A DNA stretch of 64,000 nucleotides from Alkalicoccus urumqiensis (GCF_002993335.1 NZ_PVNS01000003.1:186001-250000); one strand, 5' to 3'. Shown: positions 15,432 to 26,055, counted from the stretch's first letter. The notes: generated by a model from the sequence alone, not told the origin. Program-made: numbers and translations.

Positions 15432-16868
15432 TCAGTATGTCGTAAAGCCGAGCGCTTTCTGCAGCAGGTACAAAAAGTACTTGCCGGGCGCGATGGCTTC
15501 TGCGTGTGTGTCGTAATCGGTCGTATACTCCTGGCCGTCGTTGTTCCATGTTTCTTCCATATACTGCAGCACATCTTCTGCAAATGCCGTATCCGGTGGT
15601 GACGTGAAGCTGATATTCGTCTCGAGGTTATAGTTGTCGAGGTTTCGTGCGGTAAAGTTGGAGGAACCGATGAGCACGTTTACGGTGTCCCCGCGGTCAG
15701 CCGCCATCATTTTCGTGTGGTACTGCTCCTCTTCGGTGTTGTACCAGCGGACCTGGATCCGGTCGTCCCCGCGCTCCAGCAGCTCGGCAGCAACCGGAAT
15801 GTTCGGCAGACCGATTTTATCCTGACCGAACGCATTCTGATTCGGATCGAGAATCAGCTTCACATCGACGCCGCGGTCGGCGGTTTCTTCAATTTTTTCG
15901 ATGATGTGGCGGTCCGACAGATAAAACATGCCGATCCACAGCTCATCTCCTTCTTCCATCGCCTCCATCGTTTTCAGGGCGGCGGTTTCAATGTAGCGCT
16001 CCGTCACCACCTGCGCCTGGATCGGCCGATCTCTGCCATCCTCTTCCCCGCTCCACGCAGGAAACTGGCTCGTATCTGCTCCGGAAAACGCGGCGGCCGC
16101 TTTCTCGGTCTCTAAAATATCCTGAATCAGCGGGCCTTCCACGCGGACGCCGGCATTCGAGTTCCAGCCGCTTGCATCGTGCGGGTTAGCCGAAGAAATG
16201 ACCGAAGCCTTCTCGCTCGTGACCGTCTTCCGGTGGTTGGCTTTAATATTGGCGAGCTTCAAGTAGGAACGGATCGTCACGTCCGGACTTTCCGGGCCGA
16301 ATGCATTCGGCAGCCAGCCGGTCCCCTCTTGTCCAAACGGCTCCAGCGCAAACCGCCAGAAGCTGGAATACAGCGGGTTTGGGTCGCGCAGAAGGGTGAG
16401 GTCGGTAAAGGTAATTTCTGCTCCTGCCTCCCGGAGCCGCTCGAGCTGCTCCGCCTCATGGGAGAAGTACGTCGTATTCACCGGATCAGAAATAAAGTGG
16501 ACATCAAGCTCCGGCCTTTCTTCCATCCGTTCCAGGATGACATCGGTAAACTCGCGGCTTAACGGCGGGTAGTCCTCCCCTTCGCTGGAAAAATCATTGA
16601 TCATAAACATATCGATGACGAGAAATTCCTCTGCTTCTCTGATCACATCATACATCTCGTCAAACAGTTCATGGTCGAGCACACGCTCTCCGTCCTCCTG
16701 ATACGTTAAATCCCGGAGAAACGTGACGTCCTCCTCTGCAATCATACGGACGTCGCCCGCTGTATGGACGCCGTCCGGCACAGGCTTCACCTGGTGAAAA
16801 ATCATGTTCCAGAAATATAGCAGTAAGGCAAACACGGCGATCGTGATGCCGATTCGTTTTAATGTCAT
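15432..16868 (-). CDS. Phospholipase D-like membrane-anchored protein
   Basis: 478 aa from ATG 16868, which stands six bases behind GGAGG (an ATG two codons earlier touches the ribosome site). One N-terminal membrane anchor (about 5-22), then two PLD domains outside the membrane. The second HKD motif is intact (YHTKMMAADRGD). The first reads NHRKTVTSE, with Glu where the Asp of H-x-K-x4-D is expected. Members hydrolyse or transfer phosphodiesters; cardiolipin-synthase-like chemistry is possible, but architecture and length do not match Cls. Substrate unknown. Convergent with the phosphotransferase gene. Confidence 0.75.
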   Translation of the reverse strand: MTLKRIGITIAVFALLLYFWNMIFHQVKPVPDGVHTAGDVRMIAEEDVTFLRDLTYQEDGERVLDHELFDEMYDVIREAEEFLVIDMFMINDFSSEGEDYPPLSREFTDVILERMEERPELDVHFISDPVNTTYFSHEAEQLERLREAGAEITFTDLTLLRDPNPLYSSFWRFALEPFGQEGTGWLPNAFGPESPDVTIRSYLKLANIKANHRKTVTSEKASVISSANPHDASGWNSNAGVRVEGPLIQDILETEKAAAAFSGADTSQFPAWSGEEDGRDRPIQAQVVTERYIETAALKTMEAMEEGDELWIGMFYLSDRHIIEKIEETADRGVDVKLILDPNQNAFGQDKIGLPNIPVAAELLERGDDRIQVRWYNTEEEQYHTKMMAADRGDTVNVLIGSSNFTARNLDNYNLETNISFTSPPDTAFAEDVLQYMEETWNNDGQEYTTDYDTHAEAIAPGKYFLYLLQKALGFTTY

Positions 16869-16955
16869 AGTCATCCTCCATCTAACGCCGTAAAAGGGCG
16901 CTCTCTTATTGTACGCGCCGTCAGGAGAAAAGCATAGAAAATCTCCGGGCGGCAT

Positions 16956-17397
16956 GGGATATTTTTCTCAGGGAGACGTCTGTCCGCCTGTGCCGGATGA
17001 GTAGAGAAAAAAAGAGACTTTTTTTCATTAAATCGGGGTAATTAAGAAAAGGCGGAACTGTGATAATCTGTTTCAATGCGCTCATGGCGGTATTTATGGG
17101 CGGGTGTATGATAACAGTGAAAGTCCCAGTTAATCTCTAAATGTGAGAAAATCATCCAGCCGGAGTGGAGGAAATCGATGCAATCGAGACGATATTCGAG
17201 GTATTTGTAAGGTGAACAACCTAAGGACTATTAAGCTATAGTCATACCATTAAATACAGATTCAAGCCGCTTCAGTGCGTTTGATTATTCACATAAAGAC
17301 ACCTATCATTAAGAGTGTTGCGAAAACGGAAGCTTCTTTGCTGAAGACAACATCTCTTCACGCTCAGAAAAATAAAGGATAAAGGTGGTTTTCACGC
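16956..17397. other. Long intergenic region upstream of ectABC
   Basis: About 440 bases, AT-richer than the surrounding genes, presumably holding the osmotically controlled ect promoter. I see no convincing -35/-10 pair: TATAGT at about 17236-17241 and TATGAT at about 17107-17112 lack good -35 boxes. A ten-codon ORF with GGAGG (17178-17210) lies in the middle. Confidence 0.4.
17178..17210 (+). CDS. Possible ten-residue leader peptide upstream of ectA
   Basis: ATG with GTGGAGG seven bases upstream, encoding MQSRRYSRYL and then TAA, 187 bases before ectA. The peptide is short, basic and Arg/Tyr-rich. The ribosome site is as good as those of real genes nearby, but such short frames occur by chance. 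If translated it could time ribosomes against leader RNA folding. Confidence 0.25.
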   Translation: MQSRRYSRYL

Positions 17398-17916
17398 ATG
17401 AGTAGTACTGCAACTGCAGTTCCTGTTCTTGACAGTTTCACTCTCGGACAGCCGACCAAAGAAGATGGCCAGGGGATGTGGGCCTTAGCAAAGAAGACAT
17501 CACTCGATCTGAACTCTGCATATAAATATATTATGATGGCAGAATATTTTTCGGATACCTGCGTCGTCGCAGAAGAAGACGACAGCGTTGTTGGTTTTAT
17601 CACCGGGTTCATTCAGCCGGAAAATCCGGACACCGTATTCGTATGGCAGGTGGGAGTCGACAGTTCCCAGCGCGGGAAAGGTCTCGCGTATAAAATGCTG
17701 GACGAATTAATGAACCGGGACGTGACCAAGGACGTGAAGTACCTTGAAGCGACCATTACGAAAGATAACGTGGCTTCCCAGTCTCTGTTTAAAAAACTGG
17801 CGCGTGAATACGACACGTCCTATGAAGTAACAGAGACATTCCCTGCGGATGTATTTCCGGAGGATATCGACAAAGCCGAATACACGTACCGCATTGGTCC
17901 GTTTCACACGAAATAA
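17398..17916 (+). CDS. ectA: L-2,4-diaminobutyrate acetyltransferase EctA
   Basis: 172 aa GNAT enzyme. FTLGQPTKEDGQGMWALAKKTSLDLNSAYKYIMMAEYFSDTC at the N-terminus is diagnostic for EctA; WQVGVDSSQRGKGLAYKMLDEL (about 81-102) is the acetyl-CoA loop with the RGKGLA pyrophosphate-binding turn. It transfers acetyl from acetyl-CoA to the gamma-amino group of diaminobutyrate, the second step of ectoine synthesis. First of three genes in the classical order ectABC. No ectD hydroxylase or aspartokinase follows in this window, so the locus itself makes ectoine, not hydroxyectoine. Confidence 0.97.
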   Translation: MSSTATAVPVLDSFTLGQPTKEDGQGMWALAKKTSLDLNSAYKYIMMAEYFSDTCVVAEEDDSVVGFITGFIQPENPDTVFVWQVGVDSSQRGKGLAYKMLDELMNRDVTKDVKYLEATITKDNVASQSLFKKLAREYDTSYEVTETFPADVFPEDIDKAEYTYRIGPFHTK

Positions 17917-17977
17917 GCACGATTGACAGCTCGATTCAGGAGAACATGACTACCAATTTACAGGAGGACTTTAATCC

Positions 17978-19273
17978 ATGAATGAAAAGCTTCAGCTTAT
18001 TGAGGAACTTGAATCCAGTGTCCGCAGCTATGTACGCAGTTTCCCGACCGTCTTTACGAAAGCACGCGGGTACAAGATCTGGGATGAAGATGGAAAAGAA
18101 TATATCGACTTTTTCGCCGGCGCAGGTGCGCTGAACTACGGCCACAACGAGCCGTCCATGAAGAAAAAACTCGTCGACTATATTCTCGACGACGGCATTA
18201 CGCACTCGCTGGATAAAGCGACAGATGCAAAGATTGAATTTATGGAAAAATTCCGCGATGTTATTATGAAGCCGCGGGATATGGATTATAAAATCATGTT
18301 CCCGGGACCGACCGGAACGAACACCGTCGAGAGCGCGCTGAAAATTGCCCGCAAAATGACGGGACGCACGGATATCGTCAGCTTCACAAACGGTTTCCAC
18401 GGTATGACAATCGGCTCTCTGTCGGTAACAGGAAACTCCATGAAGCGCCAGGGCGCAGGCATTCCACTGAACAACACTGTGACGATGCCATATGATTCCT
18501 TTACAGACGATGGGCAGGATACGCTGGACTACTTCGAGCGCTTCCTTCAGGACAACGGAAGCGGCGTTGCGATTCCTGCGGCCGTCATTTTCGAAACCGT
18601 TCAGGGTGAAGGCGGTATTAACGCGGCGAGCATGGAATGGATGCAGCGTCTGGAGCGGGTCTGCCGTGAGTGGGGCATCATTATGATCGTCGACGACGTG
18701 CAGGCTGGTGTCGGCCGTACAGGAACATTCTTCTCGTTTGAACCTGCAGGAATCAAGCCGGACGTCGTGTGCCTGTCGAAATCCATCGGCGGATACGGTC
18801 TTCCACTTGCCATCACGCTCATCAAACCGGAGCTTGATAAGTGGAAGCCGGGTGAGCACAACGGGACGTTCCGCGGAAACAATATGGCGTTTGTCACAGC
18901 ATCCGAATCGCTCACGTACTGGGAAGATCCGGAGTTTGAAAAGAGCGTTCAGGCGAAAGCGGAAAAGGTGACAAACTTCCTGAATGACATGATTGAAAAG
19001 TATCCGGAAATGAACGCGCATAAAAAAGGCCGTGGTCTCATGCAGGGCATTTCTTCCGACGTGGAAGGCTTCAGTGAGAAGGTTGCCGAGCACGCGTTTG
19101 AACGCCAGCTGATTATGGAAACAGCCGGCGGACACGATCAGGTGTTCAAGCTCTTCCCGCCGATCAACATCGACGAGGAAGGCCTGCAGGCAGGACTGGA
19201 TATCATTGAGCTGAGCATCCAGGACGCGCTTGCTTCGATGGGGCTGAAAGAAACAGAGAAAGCTACCCAGTAA
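17978..19273 (+). CDS. ectB: Diaminobutyrate-2-oxoglutarate transaminase EctB
   Basis: 431 aa class III aminotransferase. PLP lysine is Lys268 in [14 protein letters not shown]; Asp239 in [14 protein letters not shown] binds the ring nitrogen; [23 protein letters not shown] and [15 protein letters not shown] are further family motifs. It makes L-2,4-diaminobutyrate from aspartate semialdehyde using glutamate as donor, the committed step of ectoine synthesis. AGGAGGACTTTAATCC precedes the ATG. It is 61 bp behind ectA and 48 bp before ectC. Confidence 0.98.
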   Translation: MNEKLQLIEELESSVRSYVRSFPTVFTKARGYKIWDEDGKEYIDFFAGAGALNYGHNEPSMKKKLVDYILDDGITHSLDKATDAKIEFMEKFRDVIMKPRDMDYKIMFPGPTGTNTVESALKIARKMTGRTDIVSFTNGFHGMTIGSLSVTGNSMKRQGAGIPLNNTVTMPYDSFTDDGQDTLDYFERFLQDNGSGVAIPAAVIFETVQGEGGINAASMEWMQRLERVCREWGIIMIVDDVQAGVGRTGTFFSFEPAGIKPDVVCLSKSIGGYGLPLAITLIKPELDKWKPGEHNGTFRGNNMAFVTASESLTYWEDPEFEKSVQAKAEKVTNFLNDMIEKYPEMNAHKKGRGLMQGISSDVEGFSEKVAEHAFERQLIMETAGGHDQVFKLFPPINIDEEGLQAGLDIIELSIQDALASMGLKETEKATQ

Positions 19274-19321
19274 CCAATAAACCAATCCACTAAAACAGGA
19301 TCATCAAGGAGGACAAACATC

Positions 19322-19720
19322 ATGAAAGTCGTTCGACTCGAAGATATTCTTAACACAGACCAGCATATTAAAGCAGAGACGTGGGAAAGCCGCCGCCTGC
19401 TCCTGAAAAAGGACGGCATGGGCTATTCTGTCCACGATACGATCATCAAAGCAGGAACCGAAACACACATCTGGTACAAGCACCACCTCGAAGCCGTGTA
19501 CTGCATCGAAGGAGAAGGCGAAGTAGAAACGGTTGCTGACGGCAAAGTATGGCCGATCAAAGCGAACGAAATCTACGCGCTCGATAAAAACGACGAGCAT
19601 TACCTGCGCGCCTACGAAGGCAGCGACATGCGCATGGTATGTGTATTCAAGCCGGCGATTACCGGTCAGGAAACACACAACGAAGAAGGCGTCTATGAAC
19701 TCGTGGACGACGACGAATAA
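19322..19720 (+). CDS. ectC: L-ectoine synthase EctC
   Basis: 132 aa cupin-fold enzyme. [12 protein letters not shown] at the start, [20 protein letters not shown], and the metal/substrate region [16 protein letters not shown] are typical. It closes N-gamma-acetyl-diaminobutyrate to the cyclic compatible solute ectoine. Length is as usual. AAGGAGG upstream of ATG; a strong terminator ends the operon 12 bases behind the stop. Confidence 0.98.
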   Translation: MKVVRLEDILNTDQHIKAETWESRRLLLKKDGMGYSVHDTIIKAGTETHIWYKHHLEAVYCIEGEGEVETVADGKVWPIKANEIYALDKNDEHYLRAYEGSDMRMVCVFKPAITGQETHNEEGVYELVDDDE

Positions 19721-19732
19721 AAAGTATGAAGA

Positions 19733-19773
19733 AGTCCCCGGTTCCGCGTGCTGCGGAGCCGGGGATTTTTTTG
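19733..19773 (+). terminator. Terminator of ectABC
   Basis: TCCCCGGTTCCGC pairs with GCGGAGCCGGGGA around GTGCT and is followed by seven T. Confidence 0.9.
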
Positions 19774-20317
19774 TAGTGTAAGAATGTATAAAATTCAAAG
19801 CCTCTTTCGAGCAGCTATGCCAAGGGCTGCGGCATTTCAGTGTTCTGTTCCATGTACCGTTTGTTTCTGTTGGTAGAGCTTCTCCGCTTTTCGGCAGAAG
19901 CTTGCCGTGGGCTTGTCTTCAGCTATTTCTCATGGCCTGCGCCCTGAGAAAGGATCTTCAGACTGCGCTTGATCCCACCGGCGTCCCTGCCGAACGCTCC
20001 GAAGCGTATTAGAATTAGGAAGAAGAACAGATGATCCGTAGCAGGGTCGATGTCTATAAGGCAAAACCGTTTCTTTTTTGCCTGCCGAAACCGGAGGCCG
20101 TCGACTCCGGGAGGATCCGAACGAGGCGAAAATCCATTCCTTCTGACGAGAGGAAGAAGGAATTAGTTGAGCCCGTTCCCTCCGGAACGCGTACGGCTGC
20201 AGGTGCAGGCAGGAAGCGGGAACCTATTCAACAAACCTCCCTTTTTTTTAAGACCAGGCGGGTTCTGCCTGGTTTATTTTAGTGTCCGTTTCTGCGCGTA
20301 CACAGCCCGCCTCCGGC
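19774..20317. other. Gene-free interval with one terminator-like hairpin
   Basis: About 540 bases without a credible gene. The frame at 20031-20282 has no ribosome site and unusual codon use. The stretch CTCCGCTTTTC near 19883 is shared with the complement of the gltB-gltD repeat (57.2 kb). A hairpin ACCAGGC/GCCTGGT followed by TTATTTT at 20252-20280 could be a terminator, but I see no gene for it. Confidence 0.4.
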
Positions 20318-20491
20318 TGGTCCGGAGAGATCATTTTTTGTTCCGCTCCGGGCCGGAACCTGGTCCGATTTCGGGGAAAGATGGTCCGGTAGGGCGCAGA
20401 TGGTCCGGTTGAAGCCGATTTTGTTCCGATTGGCGGCCGCGGTGGTCCGCAGCCGTCTCATTCCGTTCCGCCGGCGCCCTTTCCTGGTCCG
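20318..20491 (+). repeat. Periodic array A1: nine TGGTCCG-type cores
   Basis: Cores (TGGTCCG, TGTTCCG or CGTTCCG) start at 20318, 20339, 20361, 20382, 20401, 20422, 20443, 20464 and 20485. Spacing is 21-22-21-19-21-21-21-21. The bases between cores are unrelated to one another. The last cores run into the 3' end of the K+ channel gene, whose stop is at 20458-20460. Same spacing plan as arrays at 27.2, 39.8, 51.8 and 59.6 kb. Confidence 0.85.
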
Positions 20492-21228
20492 CTTTTTTCA
20501 GCGCTCTCCCGGCTGTCTGCCTTCTGCTGCTTGATGGACTCGAGCATGGCAATCATCCGGTCCACTTCCGCCCCGGACAGCTCTTCCATCCGCTCGAGCT
20601 GGTCGCGGAGGTAGCGGTATTCCGAGGACGGTTTCTCCTCCCGGTCTTCTTTAATAAAGAACGAGGCGATGGAACCGGTGATCATACCGATCGTTCCGAT
20701 ACCGACGATCATCAGCACGACGGCGATCATGCGGCTGGGGCCGGTGGCAGGGGAAATGTCCCCGTAACCGACTGTCGTTGTTGTCACGATCGACCACCAT
20801 ACGGCATCGGCGTAGGAAGTGATATCGGGCTCGATGTAATAGATAGGAATCGAGCCGGCGAGGATCATGATAATTGTAATACTGATGACCGTATCCAGGT
20901 TGTTCGTCCGCAGCACACGAAAAAACGTGCCGCCGTACTTCCGGCCGATACTGAGGAGACGGAGCACGCGGATGAGGCGGGCAATCCGCGCCAGCTGAAA
21001 CACGGCATCGAACGGAATGACCGCAATTACATCAAACGGATTATTCTTTATGTAAGCCCACTTTTTCGGAGCAATCACAAACCGCGTGCCGATATCGATA
21101 ACGAAAAGCATCCAGACGATCCAGTCAATCGAACGGAAAAAAGAGTGGTCGGACCAGATTGTCAGTACACTGACGACAGCCAGTACGACGAGCGTCATTT
21201 CATACGTTAACAGAAGCTTCTGCTTCAC
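20458..21228 (-). CDS. Voltage-gated-type potassium channel
   Basis: 256 aa. Six membrane segments with an Arg-rich S4 (ARIARLIRVLRLLSIGRK, about 81-97), a pore helix and the selectivity filter TTTTVGYGD (149-157), followed by the last helix and a charged coiled-coil tail (residues about 205-240). This is the KvAP-like 6TM potassium channel layout. The last dozen codons (SAEKSGPGKGAGGTE and stop) are encoded inside periodic array A1, so the C-terminus and stop codon come from the repeat. Function: K+ flux across the membrane, possibly related to osmotic adaptation. Confidence 0.9.
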   Translation of the reverse strand: MKQKLLLTYEMTLVVLAVVSVLTIWSDHSFFRSIDWIVWMLFVIDIGTRFVIAPKKWAYIKNNPFDVIAVIPFDAVFQLARIARLIRVLRLLSIGRKYGGTFFRVLRTNNLDTVISITIIMILAGSIPIYYIEPDITSYADAVWWSIVTTTTVGYGDISPATGPSRMIAVVLMIVGIGTIGMITGSIASFFIKEDREEKPSSEYRYLRDQLERMEELSGAEVDRMIAMLESIKQQKADSRESAEKSGPGKGAGGTE

Positions 21229-21295
21229 GGCATTCCCTCCTGCCGGGGATAGTCTTCCTTCAGTATAGCAGGGGAGTGCGCCGGGTGGAACAAAG

Positions 21296-21328
21296 GAAAG
21301 CGGACGCTCTCAAAAGAAAGCGTCCGCT
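21296..21328 (-). terminator. Terminator of the 79-aa gene
   Basis: GCGGACGCT (21327-21319) pairs with AGCGTCCGC (21308-21300) around a ten-base loop, followed by TTTCCTTTG on the minus strand. Confidence 0.7.
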
Positions 21329-21336
21329 GCTGTTCC

Positions 21337-21576
21337 TTACGTTTTTTCGACGATGTACGCGCGCTTCGTGCGGTAGTATTTTTCGCCGTTGTCTGAAGAG
21401 TGCTCAAAAAATCCGTTATACGAACCGGTGACGCGGTATTCGCGGTCCGGATCAGTAAACAGCTGCTCCTCGTTGGAAGAGAGAAGGACGACATCCGTTG
21501 TCGAAACGAAGCTGTCGAGCTCTTTTGCTGTGTAGTTTTTGCCGGTTTCCAGCTGATTCAGCCGATATTGTGTCAT
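21337..21576 (-). CDS. Hypothetical 79-aa protein
   Basis: 79 aa from ATG 21576, ten bases behind AAAAGGAG; an in-frame ATG at 21651 has no ribosome site and would overlap the promoter area of the divergent gene. Polar and rich in Tyr, Glu and Thr (TQYRLNQLETGKNYTAKELDSF; VTGSYNGFFEHSSDNGEKYYRTKRAYIVEKT). No membrane segment or recognisable motif. Own terminator behind the stop, so a small real gene is likely. Function unknown. Confidence 0.55.
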   Translation of the reverse strand: MTQYRLNQLETGKNYTAKELDSFVSTTDVVLLSSNEEQLFTDPDREYRVTGSYNGFFEHSSDNGEKYYRTKRAYIVEKT

Positions 21577-21707
21577 GCGGGCATCGCTCCTTTTGGTGTA
21601 ATAGTCATCCGTTTCCCACTCCGGGATTCTTCCAAACGTCCGGGTCGTCATTTTCTGGAAAGCGTAGTAAGATGGAGAGAGATTGTTGTGGAGAGGGAGG
21701 ATGCAGA

Positions 21708-23318
21708 ATGCTTTGGAACCGTCCGGAGGACTTAGAGGAACTGCTGTGTGAACTTGTCGGCTGGGAGAGCCGTACGTTTTCCCAGGGGGAGCGCGATTTT
21801 CCTGTGAAGCTGCAGGAGAAACTGAAACTGCTGCCGTATTTTAGAGAAAACCGGGGAAACATCCGGCTGTGGGATGCCGATAAAGGCCGGCGCTCTCTGA
21901 CGGCACTGTACCGTCATCCGGATCCGGACGTGACGGAAACCGTCGTGCTTCTGAGCCATTTTGACACCGTGCAGACCGAGGAATACGGCAGGCTGGAGCC
22001 GTTTGCATTCGATCCGCCGTCGTTGACGCATAAGCTGGAAGAGGAAAATGAATCGCTGCCGCATGCAGCTCGGGAAGACCTTTTGTCCGGCCAGTATTAT
22101 TTCGGCCGCGGCACGATGGACATGAAGATGGGACTGGCGCTCCATATGCATCTCGTGGAAAAAGCGATCGAGGAAGCGTGGCGGCTGAACCTGCTTCTCG
22201 TCACGGTGCCGGATGAAGAAGTGGACTCCGCCGGTATGCGTACCGCCGTACCGGGGCTTGTGGAATGGAAAGAAGCCCACAACCTTTCCTATTCGCTGTT
22301 TCTAAACAGCGAGCCTTCCTTCACCCAGCACCCGGGGGATGAAACGCACTACATTTACACCGGCTCGATGGGAAAAATTATGCCGGCCGCTCTGTTCGTC
22401 GGGAAAGAATCACACGTCGGCGAGCCGCTGAGCGGGATTACCGCGACATACATCTCGTCCTATGTTACGCAGGAAATGGAATGGAACCCGGCGTTCCGCG
22501 AACAGGATATGGGGGAGGAGACGCCGCTTCCGGTGTCGCTCCAGTCGAGAGATCTGAAGCTGGAATATTCCACACAGACCCCGTACCGCGCGGCTTCGCT
22601 CTACAATGTTTTCACATTGAAGCAGGATGCCGCTCAGGTGATGGATACGTTCGAAGGTGTCGTTCAGTCAGCGGTGCAGCGCTGCAACGAAGACTACGAA
22701 GCGGTCTGCCGCCGGGAAGAGGTGGATGGTGTCGGCCGGGTGCGCGTCCTCCGCTGCGGAGAGCTGCAGGCGTACGTACAGGAGAAAGCAGACCCGGACG
22801 TTCTGGAGGAAGCAGAACGCCGGGTGCTCGAGAACGAAGACTGGGATGACCGGGAAAAGTCGATCCGCCTGGCAGGCGAGTGGATGCTTCTCTGCCCGGA
22901 GCTCGCACCGGCAGCGATTCTGTTTTTCGCGCCGCCGTATTACCCGTCCGTTCAGTCTGCTGATGACGAGCGGATTCAGGAAGCCGTGGAGGCGGTAAAG
23001 AACGTCGGCGTGGACCGCTCGTTTGACGTCCGTCCGATTCATTATTTTAACGGGATCTGCGATTTGAGCTACGTCAACTACGACAAGCCGGAGCGGGAGC
23101 TGGAAGCGTACCGGGACAATACGCCGCTCTGGAACAGAGGGTATGATATTCCCTTTGAAGCGATGCGCGGCCTGAAAGCACCGGTCTTAAATGTCGGTCC
23201 GTTCGGAAAAGACCCGCACCAGCGTACTGAACGTCTTCATAAACAGAACGCATTCGTCCACACGCCGCAGATGCTGCATCAGCTCTTAAACGTCTGGCAG
23301 AAGCAGCCGCAGCGCTGA
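21708..23318 (+). CDS. M20-family peptidase, RocB-like
   Basis: 536 aa from ATG 21708 (GGGAGG seven bases upstream); the longer frame from 21498 overlaps the opposite gene and has no ribosome site. Metal ligands of the M20 clan are visible: LLSHFDTVQ (His, Asp about 83-87), GRGTMDMKMGLA (Asp), PDEEVDSAG (Glu-Glu), and a late His near HIHYFNGICDLSY-type context. Length and the C-terminal PVLNVGPFGKDPHQRTERL match the RocB group, associated with arginine use in B. subtilis, though its reaction is not established. No roc genes lie nearby. Confidence 0.82.
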   Translation: MLWNRPEDLEELLCELVGWESRTFSQGERDFPVKLQEKLKLLPYFRENRGNIRLWDADKGRRSLTALYRHPDPDVTETVVLLSHFDTVQTEEYGRLEPFAFDPPSLTHKLEEENESLPHAAREDLLSGQYYFGRGTMDMKMGLALHMHLVEKAIEEAWRLNLLLVTVPDEEVDSAGMRTAVPGLVEWKEAHNLSYSLFLNSEPSFTQHPGDETHYIYTGSMGKIMPAALFVGKESHVGEPLSGITATYISSYVTQEMEWNPAFREQDMGEETPLPVSLQSRDLKLEYSTQTPYRAASLYNVFTLKQDAAQVMDTFEGVVQSAVQRCNEDYEAVCRREEVDGVGRVRVLRCGELQAYVQEKADPDVLEEAERRVLENEDWDDREKSIRLAGEWMLLCPELAPAAILFFAPPYYPSVQSADDERIQEAVEAVKNVGVDRSFDVRPIHYFNGICDLSYVNYDKPERELEAYRDNTPLWNRGYDIPFEAMRGLKAPVLNVGPFGKDPHQRTERLHKQNAFVHTPQMLHQLLNVWQKQPQR

Positions 23319-23333
23319 TGAACGAACGGAATC

Positions 23334-23377
23334 GAAAACGCTCTGGAGCCGGCCGACGGCACCAGGGCGTTTTTTAA
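23334..23377 (+). terminator. Terminator after the RocB-like gene
   Basis: AAAACGCTCTGG pairs with CCAGGGCGTTTT (one mismatch) around 15 bases, followed by six T in all. Confidence 0.8.
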
Positions 23378-23449
23378 TTTCTGTCATCAATCTTCCTGTG
23401 TTTGTCTTTCGTTTGCACAAGATGCACATCTATTGCACACCTTTTGACC

Positions 23450-23494
23450 TGAATCATGATTCAAACTTGAATAAATTAAATGAAAACGCTTGCA
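23450..23494 (+). promoter_or_regulatory. Amylase upstream region: palindrome and cre site
   Basis: TGAATCATGATTCA (23450-23463) is a perfect 14-bp palindrome. TGAAAACGCTTGCA (23481-23494) matches the CcpA cre consensus at every position. A TTGACC box (23446-23451) and TAAATT (23471-23476) could be a promoter with 19-base spacing. Catabolite repression of the amylase by CcpA is strongly suggested; the palindrome may bind another regulator. Confidence 0.75.
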
Positions 23495-23530
23495 CCAATA
23501 GGGGCGTCGTTTTAAGGTGAGTGTGTGTAA

Positions 23531-25063
<1,533 letters not shown>

Positions 25064-25214
25064 GCGGCGCAACATTCTTTTACAGGAATTTCACGTTCCT
25101 TTACTTTTCTGAAACACGCCTTTAACGTTGTTCTGTTAGTATACAAAGTGAGCAGGGCAGAAAGCAGCATACCCCTTCTTCATGAAGATTACTCCCCCTT
25201 TAAGAATCTTCATA

Positions 25215-25262
25215 TTATGCAGTGTGTCCGTCCTCACCTGTGGGCGGGGACACTGTTTTTTT
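25215..25262 (+). terminator. Terminator downstream of the amylase
   Basis: CAGTGTGTCCGTCC pairs with GGGCGGGGACACTG (one mismatch, G-U pairs) followed by seven T. It lies 155 bases behind the amylase stop; the stretch between holds no gene, and an independent small RNA there cannot be excluded. Confidence 0.65.
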
Positions 25263-25389
25263 AGCAGCAGGACCCGGAAACTTCGAGAGTTTTCGGTGTT
25301 TTCTCACAAAATAACACAGCCCTTCTACTTGCTGAACCGATGGGAAAACGGCGATAATAGAGATATGTTAGGATCTCGTTTTAAGGGGG

Positions 25390-25845
25390 GTGCTTGCCAT
25401 CGAATGGCGGGAGGAAACCCTGATTCCAACCCACATTGAAGTGCTGTGGAATGTGTTTCAGGATGACAATATAGCTGACCTGATGCCCAGAGTGGAAACG
25501 CATGAATTAATCGAAGGCCGTCCGGATTCGGAAGGTGCAAGACACCGTCAGATCATGAAAAACGGCCGCCGCACCTCGTCGCACGTGGTGGAGACAATCC
25601 GCTATGTCGATGAGCCGTCGTTTAAAGAAAAAGAAATTTCTTTTCAGCTGCATGATGCCTACCAGATCCGTCTCCGCTTCACGTTGAAGAAACTAAATGA
25701 GAACGAAACCCACCTCGTCTATGAGGGAGAGCATCGTGCCGTCAATTTTGTTGCGAAAGTCAAACATAAACTGAATGCACGGCAGACTGAACATCATATG
25801 GTCCGCCGTTTTGTCCAGCGTATCCGGGAAGAAGCCGGTGCGTAG
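25390..25845 (+). CDS. SRPBCC-family (START-like) protein
   Basis: 151 aa from GTG 25390. The layout (IPTHIEVLWNVFQDDNIADLMPRVETHELIEG, VVETIRYVDEPSFKEKEISFQL, RLRFTLKKLNENETHLVYEGEH, then a long C-terminal helix) matches the polyketide-cyclase/SRPBCC hydrophobic-pocket fold as in small YxxG-type Bacillus proteins. Ligand unknown. The ribosome site GGGGGG is close to the GTG, so the start is somewhat uncertain. Own terminator behind. Confidence 0.65.
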   Translation: MLAIEWREETLIPTHIEVLWNVFQDDNIADLMPRVETHELIEGRPDSEGARHRQIMKNGRRTSSHVVETIRYVDEPSFKEKEISFQLHDAYQIRLRFTLKKLNENETHLVYEGEHRAVNFVAKVKHKLNARQTEHHMVRRFVQRIREEAGA

Positions 25846-25851
25846 ATCATG

Positions 25852-25890
25852 GAAGCTCCGTCTGCAGTACGTGCAGGCGGGGCTTTTTTG
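25852..25890 (+). terminator. Terminator after the SRPBCC gene
   Basis: AAGCTCCGTCTGCA pairs imperfectly with TGCAGGCGGGGCTT around five bases, then TTTTTT. Confidence 0.75.
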
Positions 25891-26019
25891 GCTCTAAAAT
25901 ATATGTTGGGGTACTCATTGGGTCGCATCTTTAAGATAACAAAGGGAAGGAACGGTGCATTTTTTATGCGCTGAGAACCACTGTCACGAAAGAGAACACC
26001 ACTACATTCATTATAGAGC

Positions 26020-26055
26020 CAGAAAACAGGCGGATAAAGTTCCGCCTGTTTTCTC
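26020..26055. terminator. Bidirectional terminator next to the AT-rich gene
   Basis: GAAAACAGGCGGA pairs perfectly with TCCGCCTGTTTTC around six bases; T-rich on both sides. It could serve the minus-strand gene ending at 26103. Confidence 0.75.

Noticed and set aside
17928-19292. Long minus-strand ORF opposite ectB (449 aa)
   Set aside because: It is the antisense shadow of ectB, without protein-like motifs or a ribosome site.
19774-20250. Possible decayed copy of the 57.2 kb hairpin repeat
   Set aside because: Only an 11-base stretch is shared; too little to call a copy.
20031-20412. Frames of about 80 aa in the interval before array A1
   Set aside because: No ribosome sites, low-complexity basic translation, no family resemblance.
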